Origin: Ramlibacter sp.
GTDB lineage: Bacteria; Pseudomonadota; Gammaproteobacteria; Burkholderiales; Burkholderiaceae_C
Assembly: GCF_028291745.1 (NCBI RefSeq)
Contig: NZ_JAQGNQ010000088.1
Location: 1 to 51,086, forward strand
Reading direction: 5' to 3'
DNA: 51,086 bases
The notes below the pieces were generated by a model. It did not search any database. It was given only the letters and a program-made list of their open reading frames with translations, and was not told where the DNA came from. Below, piece by piece: positions 42,501 through 51,086 of the stretch. Position 1 is the stretch's first letter. Every line of letters begins with the position of its first letter. The position numbers and the translations under genes are program-made.

Positions 42501-43847
42501 ATGAACACCCGAACCCTCACCGAACCCCAGCGGCAGACGCCCGTGTGGGGCGAGTACGAAGTCGTCGTGCTGGGCGGCGGCCCCGCCGGCATGGCCGCTG
42601 CCGTCGCCGCGGCGCGCGCCGGCCGCAAGACGTTGCTGATCGAGCGCTATGGCTTCCTCGGCGGCATGGGCACCGCCGCCGGCGTCACCAACTTCTGCGG
42701 GCTGCACGCCAACGTGCACGGCGACATCCGCCAGGTGGTGCACGGCGTCGCCGACGACCTGCTGCAACGCATCGCCCGGCTGGGCGGCCTGAATGAGCCG
42801 CACGGCCTGTTCGGCAAGACGGTGGCACAGGCCTACGACACCGCGGCCTACAAGATCGCCGCCGACGACCTGCTGCTGTCCTCTGGCGTCGAGGTCCTGT
42901 TCCACGCCCTGGCTGCGGGCGTGGTGATGGACGACGCGCGCCGCGTGCAGGCGCTGCTGGTGGAAACGAAGTCGGGCCGCTTCGCCGTCGTGGGCCGCAC
43001 CTTCATCGATGCGTCGGGCGACGGCGACCTGGCCGCGTGGGCGGGCGCGCCGTATGCATTGGGCGATGGCGCGGGCAACATGCTCTACCCCTCCACCATG
43101 TTCCGCCTGAACGGCATCAACCCCGAGCGCGCGGGCAAGGCCTGGGAGGTGATTCCCCGGCTGATGCTGCAGGCCGAGGCCGAGGGCCGCTACCGGTTTC
43201 CGCGCAAGACGCCGATTGTGCGGCCGCAAAAGAGCGGCATCGAATGGCGCGTCAATCTCACCCAGCTCGCCAATGCGCAAGGCAACGCCATGAACGGCAC
43301 CGACGCGCGCGAGCTGAGCGAGGCCGAGATCCTGGGCCGGCGGCAGATCGCGGAAGTGGCCGGTTTCCTGCGCGAGGTGCCGGGCTTCGAGAGCGCCTAC
43401 ATCGTCGACATCGCGCCGCAGGTGGGCATCCGCGAAACGCGGCGCGTGCGTGGCCTCTACGAATTGAGCGAAGCCGACGTGCTGGAGTGCGCGAGCTTCG
43501 ACGACACGATCGGCGTCAATGGCTGGCCGCTGGAATTGCACCTGAAAGGCGACGTCGAATTCCGCTGGCCCAGGATCCCGGAAAGCCGCGGCTTCAACCA
43601 CCTGCCCTATCGCATGATCCTCCCCGAAGGCCTGGACAACGTGTGGGTGGCCGGCCGCTGCGCCTCGATGAGCCACGAGGCGCAATCGGCCGCGCGCGTG
43701 ACCGGCGCCTGCTTCGTCATGGGCGAGGCGGCGGGGCTGGCCGCCAGCCTTGCCCTGAAGGGCGCAAGCACCGCAGCGGCCGTGGATGTGGTCGCGCTGC
43801 AGGCTGGCCTGGAAGACAATGGCGCCTACCTCGGCCGGACCTGGTAA
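42501..43847 (+). CDS. FAD-dependent oxidoreductase of the FAD_oxidored type
   Basis: This 448-residue flavoprotein has an N-terminal FAD fold (VVVLGGGPAGMAAAVAAARA, then LLIERYGFLGGMGTAAGVTN), DASGDGDLAAWAGAP in the middle and a C-terminal FAD segment (NVWVAGRCASMSHEAQSAAR). These match the family that groups with fumarate-reductase-like and tricarballylate-type enzymes; the substrate is unknown. It is the first gene of the plus-strand operon, 10 bases before gentisate 1,2-dioxygenase, so it probably acts on a compound feeding into gentisate. The ATG at 42501 is chosen because earlier in-frame codons overlap the divergent lipoprotein start. Confidence 0.86.
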   Translation: MNTRTLTEPQRQTPVWGEYEVVVLGGGPAGMAAAVAAARAGRKTLLIERYGFLGGMGTAAGVTNFCGLHANVHGDIRQVVHGVADDLLQRIARLGGLNEPHGLFGKTVAQAYDTAAYKIAADDLLLSSGVEVLFHALAAGVVMDDARRVQALLVETKSGRFAVVGRTFIDASGDGDLAAWAGAPYALGDGAGNMLYPSTMFRLNGINPERAGKAWEVIPRLMLQAEAEGRYRFPRKTPIVRPQKSGIEWRVNLTQLANAQGNAMNGTDARELSEAEILGRRQIAEVAGFLREVPGFESAYIVDIAPQVGIRETRRVRGLYELSEADVLECASFDDTIGVNGWPLELHLKGDVEFRWPRIPESRGFNHLPYRMILPEGLDNVWVAGRCASMSHEAQSAARVTGACFVMGEAAGLAASLALKGASTAAAVDVVALQAGLEDNGAYLGRTW

Positions 43848-43857
43848 AGGAAGCACC

Positions 43858-44913
43858 ATGAACGCCCCCCTGCCCACCCGGCAGATCCGCGAGCAGCTCT
43901 ATCGCGACATGGAGCCGCACAACCTCACGCCGCTGTGGGAAGTGCTGCATGCGCTGGTGCCGCCCAGGCCGAACACACCGTGCGTGCCGGCGCTGTGGCG
44001 CTACGAGGAGGTGCGTCCCTTCCTGATGCGCGCCGGCGAGGCGATCACCGCCGAAGAAGCGGTGCGGCGCGTGCTGATCCTCGAGAACCCGAAGCTGCGC
44101 GGGCAATCGGCGATCACGCAGTCGCTCTATGCCGGCCTGCAATTGATCCTGCCCGGCGAAGTGGCGCCCAGCCACCGCCACACGCAAGGCGCGCTGCGCT
44201 TCATCGTCGAAGGTTCGGGCGCCTACACCGCCGTCGACGGCGAGCGCACCACCATGCGGCCGGGTGACTTCATCATCACCCCGAGCTGGACCTGGCACGA
44301 CCACGGCCACGAGGCCGAAGAGCCGGTGGTGTGGCTCGATGGCCTGGACATTCCGATGATCCGCTTCTTCGACGCCGGCTTCGCGCAGAACGATGCCGCA
44401 CGCTCGCAGCAAGTGACGCGGCCCGAAGGCACCAGCTTTGCCCGCTACGGCCACAACATGGTGCCGGTGCGCCACGACCCGCCCTTCGGCCAGACCTCGC
44501 CGATCTTCAGCTATCCCTACGAGCGCAGCCGCGAGGCGCTGCACGAACTGGAGCGCCATGCGCCCGTGGACGCCTGGGACGGCTGCAAGCTGCGCTACGT
44601 GAATCCGCTCACCGGCGGCTGGCCTATGCCCACGATAGCCACCTTCATGCAGCGCCTGCCCGCCGGCTTCGCGGGCCAGCCGTGGCGGCAGACCGATGGC
44701 GCCGTCTACAGCGTGGCGGAGGGGGAAGGCGAAGTGGAGATATCCGCCGGCGAGCAGACCTGGCACCTGCGCTTCAGGCCGCGCGATCACTTCGTGATTC
44801 CCTCGTGGCACACTGCGCGCCTCACGTCCGGCACGGGTTGCGTGCTGTTCAGTTTTTCCGACCGCCCGGTCCACCAGGCCCTGGGCATCCATACCGAAGA
44901 AAGGTTGTCATGA
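43858..44913 (+). CDS. gtdA: Gentisate 1,2-dioxygenase
   Basis: This is a 351-residue bicupin that opens the gentisate ring to maleylpyruvate using Fe(II) and O2. The iron-binding HRHTQGALRFIVEG (His 106 and 108) and the distal His in TPSWTWHDHGHE are present. A second, degenerate cupin (YSVAEGEGEVEISAGEQTW, then DHFVIPSWH) closes the protein. The length is normal. The TGA overlaps the ATG of the next gene as ATGA, so it is coupled to the fumarylpyruvate-hydrolase-like gene. Confidence 0.94.
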   Translation: MNAPLPTRQIREQLYRDMEPHNLTPLWEVLHALVPPRPNTPCVPALWRYEEVRPFLMRAGEAITAEEAVRRVLILENPKLRGQSAITQSLYAGLQLILPGEVAPSHRHTQGALRFIVEGSGAYTAVDGERTTMRPGDFIITPSWTWHDHGHEAEEPVVWLDGLDIPMIRFFDAGFAQNDAARSQQVTRPEGTSFARYGHNMVPVRHDPPFGQTSPIFSYPYERSREALHELERHAPVDAWDGCKLRYVNPLTGGWPMPTIATFMQRLPAGFAGQPWRQTDGAVYSVAEGEGEVEISAGEQTWHLRFRPRDHFVIPSWHTARLTSGTGCVLFSFSDRPVHQALGIHTEERLS

Positions 44914-45605
44914 GCTACGTCATCCCCGCAGTCCCCGTCGTCAGCGTGCCGGTGGTCGGCCGCAGCGAGCGCTTCCCGGTGCGCCGCATCTACTGCGTGG
45001 GGCGCAACTACGTGGAGCATGCCAAGGAGATGGGATTCACCGGCCGCGAGGCGCCCTTCTTCTTCTTCAAGCCCGCCGACGCCGCCGTGGTGGTGCCCGA
45101 GGGCGAGACCGGCACCATGCAGTACCCGAGCCTGACCAAGGACTTCCACCACGAGATCGAACTGGTGGCGGCAATCGGCACGGGCGGGCGCAACATCAAG
45201 GCCGCCGACGCGATGAAGCACATCTACGGCTACGCCGTGGGCCTGGACATGACCCGCCGCGACCTGCAGGGCGAGCAGAAGAAACTGGGCCGCCCCTGGG
45301 AGATCGGCAAGGCCTTCGAGCAGTCCGCGCCGATCGGCCCGATCGTGCCCGCGGCGCAGGCCGGCGACATCGAGAAGGCGGAGATCTGGGTGCAGGTGAA
45401 CGGCAAGGACCGCCAGCGCAGCAGCGTCTCCAAGTTGATCTGGAACATCGCCGAGATCATCGAGCACCTCTCCTCGGCCTGGGAGCTCGCGCCCGGCGAC
45501 CTGATCTACACCGGCACGCCCGAAGGCGTCGCGGCCGTGGTGCAGGGCGACACGCTGGTCGGCGGCGTCACCGGCCTGCCCGAACTGCGCGTGCGCGTGG
45601 GCTGA
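44910..45605 (+). CDS. Fumarylacetoacetate hydrolase-family protein, probable fumarylpyruvate hydrolase
   Basis: This 231-residue FAH-fold enzyme has the metal-binding and catalytic segments RIYCVGRNYVEHAKEMG, KDFHHEIELVAAIG and GDLIYTGTPEGVAAV. After gentisate dioxygenase and isomerase, fumarylpyruvate is split to fumarate and pyruvate, and position plus size support that reaction (NagK-like). The ATG overlaps the stop of the dioxygenase gene. Related enzymes also act on fumarylacetoacetate or acylpyruvates, so substrate assignment rests on context. Confidence 0.9.
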   Translation: MSYVIPAVPVVSVPVVGRSERFPVRRIYCVGRNYVEHAKEMGFTGREAPFFFFKPADAAVVVPEGETGTMQYPSLTKDFHHEIELVAAIGTGGRNIKAADAMKHIYGYAVGLDMTRRDLQGEQKKLGRPWEIGKAFEQSAPIGPIVPAAQAGDIEKAEIWVQVNGKDRQRSSVSKLIWNIAEIIEHLSSAWELAPGDLIYTGTPEGVAAVVQGDTLVGGVTGLPELRVRVG

Positions 45606-45613
45606 TCCCGGGC

Positions 45614-46165
45614 GTGTCGACCGTCCGCAGTCCCATCAAGCATTGCCGCAACTGCGGCGTTGCCGTCGTCTACCGCGTTCCGGACGACGGCGATACGCAC
45701 CAGCGCGCGGTCTGCCCGGCCTGCGACACCATCCATTACGAGAACCCGCTCAACGTGGTGGGCACGGTGCCGCATCTCGGTGACCGCGTGCTCCTGTGCA
45801 AGCGCAACATCGAGCCGCGCTGGGGCAAGTGGACGCTGCCGGCCGGCTTCATGGAGCTGGGCGAGACCACCGCCGAAGGCGCAGCCCGCGAGACCCACGA
45901 GGAAGCCGGCGCGCAGATCGAGATGGAGGGCTTGTTCAGCGTCCTGAGCGTGCCGCGTGTCGGGCAGGTGCACATGTTCTACCGCGCCCGCCTGCTCAGC
46001 GACGTGTTCGACCCGGGTTTCGAGACGATCGAGGCCCGGCTCTTCACGCAGGCCGAGATCCCCTGGGACGAGATCGCCTTCCGCACGGTGCGGGAGACGC
46101 TGGAGCGCTTCTTCGCCGACCGCGAACGCGGGCAGTTCGGCGTGCACACGGTGGACGTGCTTTGA
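45614..46165 (+). CDS. Nudix hydrolase with N-terminal zinc ribbon
   Basis: This 183-residue protein pairs a CRNC...CPAC zinc ribbon (residues about 11-39) with a full Nudix box (GFMELGETTAEGAARETHEEAG). Nudix enzymes cleave nucleoside diphosphates linked to other groups; the zinc-ribbon type includes NADH and ADP-ribose pyrophosphatases, but the substrate here is open. The start is GTG, 8 bases after the fumarylpyruvate-hydrolase-like gene, so it is probably the last gene of that operon although its task looks unrelated. Confidence 0.9.
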   Translation: MSTVRSPIKHCRNCGVAVVYRVPDDGDTHQRAVCPACDTIHYENPLNVVGTVPHLGDRVLLCKRNIEPRWGKWTLPAGFMELGETTAEGAARETHEEAGAQIEMEGLFSVLSVPRVGQVHMFYRARLLSDVFDPGFETIEARLFTQAEIPWDEIAFRTVRETLERFFADRERGQFGVHTVDVL

Positions 46166-46173
46166 ATGACTCC

Positions 46174-46192
46174 CTCTCCCTTCCGGGGAGAG
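46174..46192. repeat. Pyrimidine-rich hairpin between convergent genes
   Basis: A 7-base stem (ctctccc / gggagag) with loop ttccg lies between the convergent Nudix and kinase genes. It matches the second dispersed family (25680, 37762). No T-run follows on either strand, so termination is uncertain. Confidence 0.5.
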
Positions 46193-46208
46193 AGAGCAAT
46201 ACAGGAAT

Positions 46209-48356
<2,148 letters not shown>

Positions 48357-48422
48357 ATCAGCGCCGCGGACAAACAAGTGGCTTGCATTCTAGTCCCCGC
48401 ATGCCGAGCAAGGCCGGGGTGC

Positions 48423-49523
48423 TCAGCCTTGCGGCCGCCCGGATGTGTTGCGTTTGGCACGAACGATGGCCCGCGCATACGCCCGCGAAAAGTGCCGCTC
48501 CAGCAGCGATTGCACCCAGCCGGCCTCGGCGCCGTTTCGCTCGGCATAGTCGCGTACGAAGGCATCCCAGGCGCGGGCGGACTCGAAGATGCGCGCGCCA
48601 CCGCCGAGCAGGCGCTTCTTCAGCACCTCGGGGTCGAACTCCTCGACCACCTTCTGCAGCGTCTCGGGCACGGCCTCGGCCATGGCCTGCTGGTGCGCGG
48701 CCAGTTCGGCGGCGATCTGCGCCACAGCGCGATCGGGCGGCAGGAAGCCGGCTGCCGCCAGCTGGCCGCCGAACAGGTAGGCCAGCTTGCCCTCGATGGG
48801 CGTGTCCAGCCGCAGCGGATTCAATTCGCGCGGCTGCGGCGTGGCGGGCTCGCCGGCCAGCACCTGCTGGCGCGTGGTGGCCGCGACCTGCGCCGCCTGC
48901 AGCAGGCCGTGCAGGGCAAAGCGCGTCAGCCGCCCGAGCGTCTCCAGTTCCGCCCGCGTCAGCGCGCCGCCGCCCGCGGGCTGCACCGCGAGGCCGGCGA
49001 AGAAGGGTTGCAGGTCGGTCGCGGGGGCCAGTGCGTCGACCCGCAATGCGCCCGATGGCGAGCCGGGGCCAAAGGTGCTCTGGAAGCCCCATTCGCCAAA
49101 GGGATCTTCTTCGGTGCCGCCCGGCTCCGGTACCGCCGGCGTCAGTTGCTCCGCCTGGCGCGCGAACTCCGCCCACGGGTCGGCGACGTCGAGCGGCTCC
49201 TCGGCAAAGCCGATGGCCGAGGGCGCGACCATGATCCGGAACGCGGAGAGCCCCAGCACCTCACCCGGCGCCAGCACGCCCCGGGCCCCCGGTGGCAGTT
49301 CGCCGGCCGCGGTCTCCACGCCGTTGACGACCGACAGCACGTGGAAGTGCAGCTCGTCGCCTTCGTTCCACACGCTCAGGTGCCGGCGCGAGATCTCGCG
49401 TTCGGGGTCGGGCAGGCAGACGGCGCAGTCGCTGTCGCGGCCGAGGATCAGCGCGGGCTCGCCCGGAGCGAGGCGCCGGTGCACGTCGAGGCCCGGCCCG
49501 GAGATATGCAGGTCCAGCGCCAC
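48423..49523 (-). CDS. tagH: TagH-like type VI secretion-associated FHA protein
   Basis: This 366-residue protein has an N-terminal FHA domain (ALILGRDSDCAV, EISRRHLSVWN) that binds phosphothreonine, a variable middle, and a C-terminal domain typical of TagH/ImpI proteins (PIEGKLAYLFGGQ, LQKVVEEFDPEVLKKRLLG). In type VI systems TagH is a target of the PpkA kinase and promotes assembly. The GTG start at 49523 lies one base after the stop of the cyclase gene; a longer reading adds 44 residues that overlap it. No other type VI gene is in the window, so the link may be to a distant locus or a borrowed module. Confidence 0.83.
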   Translation of the reverse strand: MALDLHISGPGLDVHRRLAPGEPALILGRDSDCAVCLPDPEREISRRHLSVWNEGDELHFHVLSVVNGVETAAGELPPGARGVLAPGEVLGLSAFRIMVAPSAIGFAEEPLDVADPWAEFARQAEQLTPAVPEPGGTEEDPFGEWGFQSTFGPGSPSGALRVDALAPATDLQPFFAGLAVQPAGGGALTRAELETLGRLTRFALHGLLQAAQVAATTRQQVLAGEPATPQPRELNPLRLDTPIEGKLAYLFGGQLAAAGFLPPDRAVAQIAAELAAHQQAMAEAVPETLQKVVEEFDPEVLKKRLLGGGARIFESARAWDAFVRDYAERNGAEAGWVQSLLERHFSRAYARAIVRAKRNTSGRPQG

Positions 49524-49524
49524 G

Positions 49525-50415
49525 TCAGGTGACGACCGCGAAGCTCGCCATGGGCGCGGCTTCCGAATTGCGGTCGCAGCCCAGTGCGATCTGCCCCTGG
49601 CCGACCAGGTAGCACTCGGTGCGCCGCAGCACCACGGGCTCGGTCTGGTTGCCAAAATAGACCCAGGTGCCGAAGCTGGAGCCGTCGCTCAGCACGTAGT
49701 TGCCGCCGCGCCATTCGATGGTGGCGTGCAGGCGCGACACCCGCACGTCGTTGATGGTGAGGTCGGCGGTCGCAGAGCGGCCCAGCGTGATCGGCTCGCC
49801 CCGCGGCCGCAGCGTGAGCATGCTGCCGCCCACGTTGACCTGCAGGTGCGCCTCGGGCGCTGTGTCGAGCATCGACATGCCCATCACCGTCGCCTCGGCG
49901 TCGCGCTCGGGCTGCCATTCGACGCGGAAGACCTCGGCCGCCTCCGCCTTGCCGCGCAGGTACATGGGGCCGAGACTGCGCAGCTGGCCCTGCCGGGTGG
50001 GCGGCAAGGCTTCGCGCACGCGCTGCGTGGTGAGGATCTGGTCGGCGCCCGCGAGATCGGCCAGCCGGGCGGCGGTGTTGACGGCGTCGCCGTAGCAGTC
50101 GCCCTGGATCTCCACCACCTCGCCCGACTCGATGCCCATCTGCATCTGGACCGGCCGGCCGGTGCCGCCCGGGCGCACCGGCTTCTGGTTCAGGCGTTCC
50201 TGGATCGCGATGCAGGCCGTGAGCGCCTGCACTTCCTGGGGGAAGACGACAAACAGGCCATCGCCCAGCATCTTGACCACGCGGCCGTTGTGCTGTTCGA
50301 AGATCTTGGCGAGAGCCGTTGTCAGCTGGGTGACAAAGTGCCCGGCGGTCTCGTCTCCGAGCCGCTCGAAGATGCCAGTGCTACCAACGAGATCAGCGAA
50401 TACGACGGACGCCAT
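49525..50415 (-). CDS. Class III adenylate/guanylate cyclase fused to an FHA domain
   Basis: This is a 296-residue protein. The catalytic domain (about 1-165) has the metal-binding Asp in FADLVGST and KMLGDGLFVVF, plus DAVNTAARL. An FHA domain follows (about 190-285: PITLGRSATADL, VSRLHATIEW, GSSFGTWVY). A cyclase would make cAMP or cGMP; the FHA part should bind phosphothreonine on a partner, possibly the kinase at 46209. It starts the minus-strand set cyclase, TagH, kinase. Nucleotide specificity cannot be judged with confidence. Confidence 0.9.
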   Translation of the reverse strand: MASVVFADLVGSTGIFERLGDETAGHFVTQLTTALAKIFEQHNGRVVKMLGDGLFVVFPQEVQALTACIAIQERLNQKPVRPGGTGRPVQMQMGIESGEVVEIQGDCYGDAVNTAARLADLAGADQILTTQRVREALPPTRQGQLRSLGPMYLRGKAEAAEVFRVEWQPERDAEATVMGMSMLDTAPEAHLQVNVGGSMLTLRPRGEPITLGRSATADLTINDVRVSRLHATIEWRGGNYVLSDGSSFGTWVYFGNQTEPVVLRRTECYLVGQGQIALGCDRNSEAAPMASFAVVT

Positions 50416-50499
50416 GCGCGACGATTATGCCCGGGGACACGAAGCCCGACGACCCGGGCGACAAGATGGCAAAAAGCAAAAAGCAAGAAGCTGAAGCAA

Positions 50500-50531
50500 A
50501 AAGCCCGGCACCTTTTCAGGTACCGGGCTTT
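50500..50531 (-). terminator. Intrinsic terminator after tRNA-Pro
   Basis: Read on the minus strand, a 13-base stem with one mismatch (aaagcccggtacc / ggtgccgggcttt) and a 6-base loop is followed by T residues. It lies eight bases past the encoded CCA of the tRNA. This is a convincing rho-independent terminator. Confidence 0.85.
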
Positions 50532-50539
50532 CGCGGTTT

Positions 50540-50616
50540 TGGTCGGCGTGGCGGGATTCGAACTCGCGACCCCTTGCACCCCATGCAAGTGCGCTACCAG
50601 GCTGCGCTACACGCCG
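50540..50616 (-). tRNA. tRNA-Pro (anticodon GGG)
   Basis: On the minus strand the acceptor stem is cggcgtg paired with cacgccg, followed by discriminator A and an encoded CCA. The anticodon arm has stem cttgc/gcaag with loop atggggt, giving anticodon GGG for the CCC codon. The T arm has the GTTCGAATC signature. The total is 77 bases including CCA. A terminator follows, and the MerR gene lies upstream on the same strand. Confidence 0.95.
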
Positions 50617-50657
50617 AAGGCCGCGATTATAGCCCGGCTTTCGGGCGGGTCTCGCAG

Positions 50658-51086
50658 TCAGTGGATGGAAGTCAGGAGATCGCGGATTTCGAACAGTTCG
50701 CGGCGCAGCAGTTGCAGCTTCTGGGTGAAAGAGTTGAGCTCTTCCGGCGGCGCGTCCTCGAACTGGCTCTCGCCGAAGGATGAATCCTCGACCTCGATCA
50801 GCTCGACGCCATCGAGCATCACCTCGCCGGCGCGGCGCTTGTCGCGCTCGACCTGCACGATCTCCTGCAGCTTGTTGCGCGCGCCGCTGATCGTGAAGCC
50901 CTGGTCGTAGAGCAGGTCGCGGATGCGGCGGATCATCAGCACCTCGTGGTGCTGGTAGTAGCGCCGGTTGCCGCGCCGCTTCATGGGCCGCAGCTGGGTG
51001 AACTCCTGCTCCCAATACCGTAGCACGTGAGGCTTGACGCCGCACAGCTCGCTGACCTCACCGATGGTGAAGTAGCGCTTGGCGGG
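50658..51086 (-). CDS. MerR-family transcriptional regulator (5' end cut by window edge)
   Basis: The reading frame is open to the right edge. It reads KRYFTIGEVSELCGVKPHVL then RYWEQEFTQLRPMKRRGNRR, a MerR winged helix-turn-helix, followed by an effector/coiled region and a C-terminus rich in Leu and Arg. The internal ATG at 51026 would lose the recognition helix, so the real start lies beyond the window. In Burkholderiales a MerR gene of this kind commonly follows ihfA and precedes tRNA-Pro, which fits the tRNA seen here. Its target is unknown. Confidence 0.9.
   Translation of the reverse strand, partial: PAKRYFTIGEVSELCGVKPHVLRYWEQEFTQLRPMKRRGNRRYYQHHEVLMIRRIRDLLYDQGFTISGARNKLQEIVQVERDKRRAGEVMLDGVELIEVEDSSFGESQFEDAPPEELNSFTQKLQLLRRELFEIRDLLTSIH

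Noticed and set aside
50658..51026. A complete 122-residue MerR protein starting at 51026
   Set aside because: The frame stays open to the window edge and encodes the missing helix-turn-helix, so the gene is simply cut.

Overview
The window is about 51 kb of very GC-rich, densely packed bacterial DNA, mostly coded on the minus strand. Bug-type solute receptors, a phaCAB cluster, glutathione-dependent isomerase plus gentisate genes, and a MerR regulator next to tRNA-Pro all suggest an aerobic betaproteobacterium of the Burkholderiales, probably Comamonadaceae (inference from gene content, no search run).

Layout. 1-2257: an oxidoreductase pair, a 2-oxoacid:ferredoxin oxidoreductase subunit (cut by the window edge) coupled to a GltD-like FAD/Fe-S protein. 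2382-19243: a seven-gene minus-strand locus. In transcription order it encodes a GAF-HlyD membrane protein, a PqqD-M50-HlyD membrane protein, a short SecA-like ATPase, a periplasmic HlyD protein, a 2011-residue LEPR-XLL repeat protein with a C-terminal membrane anchor, a hybrid histidine kinase, and a REC-GGDEF-EAL protein with degenerate signatures. Most junctions overlap (GTGA, ATGA, TTGA) or are a few bases apart. This is the best candidate for an undescribed system: a dedicated export and signalling machine built around one giant surface protein.

19345-27876: propionyl-CoA to succinyl-CoA metabolism, with methylmalonyl-CoA mutase, MeaB, carboxylase beta, an unknown periplasmic protein, carboxylase alpha and a probable epimerase. 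27947-30445: a cupin gene facing away from a Bug receptor and a TauD/TfdA dioxygenase. 30455-35579: a hybrid kinase, glutaryl-CoA dehydrogenase, DusA and a small unknown protein. 35753-39484: phaB, phaA and phaC for polyhydroxybutyrate, making a short-chain acyl-CoA storage block. 39561-42333: a small membrane protein, PgeF, MaiA-type isomerase, ABM-family protein and an OmpA-like lipoprotein. 42501-46165: a plus-strand gentisate catabolic operon with an FAD oxidoreductase and a Nudix hydrolase; the MaiA-type isomerase at 40513 could supply its maleylpyruvate isomerase step. 46209-50415: a phospho-signalling set of Ser/Thr kinase, TagH-like FHA protein and FHA-cyclase fusion, without type VI structural genes here. 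50540-51086: tRNA-Pro(GGG) with its terminator and a truncated MerR gene.

Intergenic space is scarce. No gene-free stretch exceeds about 175 bases, and the larger ones (19825-19975, 25581-25713, 32543-32680, 35580-35752, 41523-41661) are mostly filled by short dispersed palindromic repeats. One repeat cluster has become the C-terminus of MeaB.
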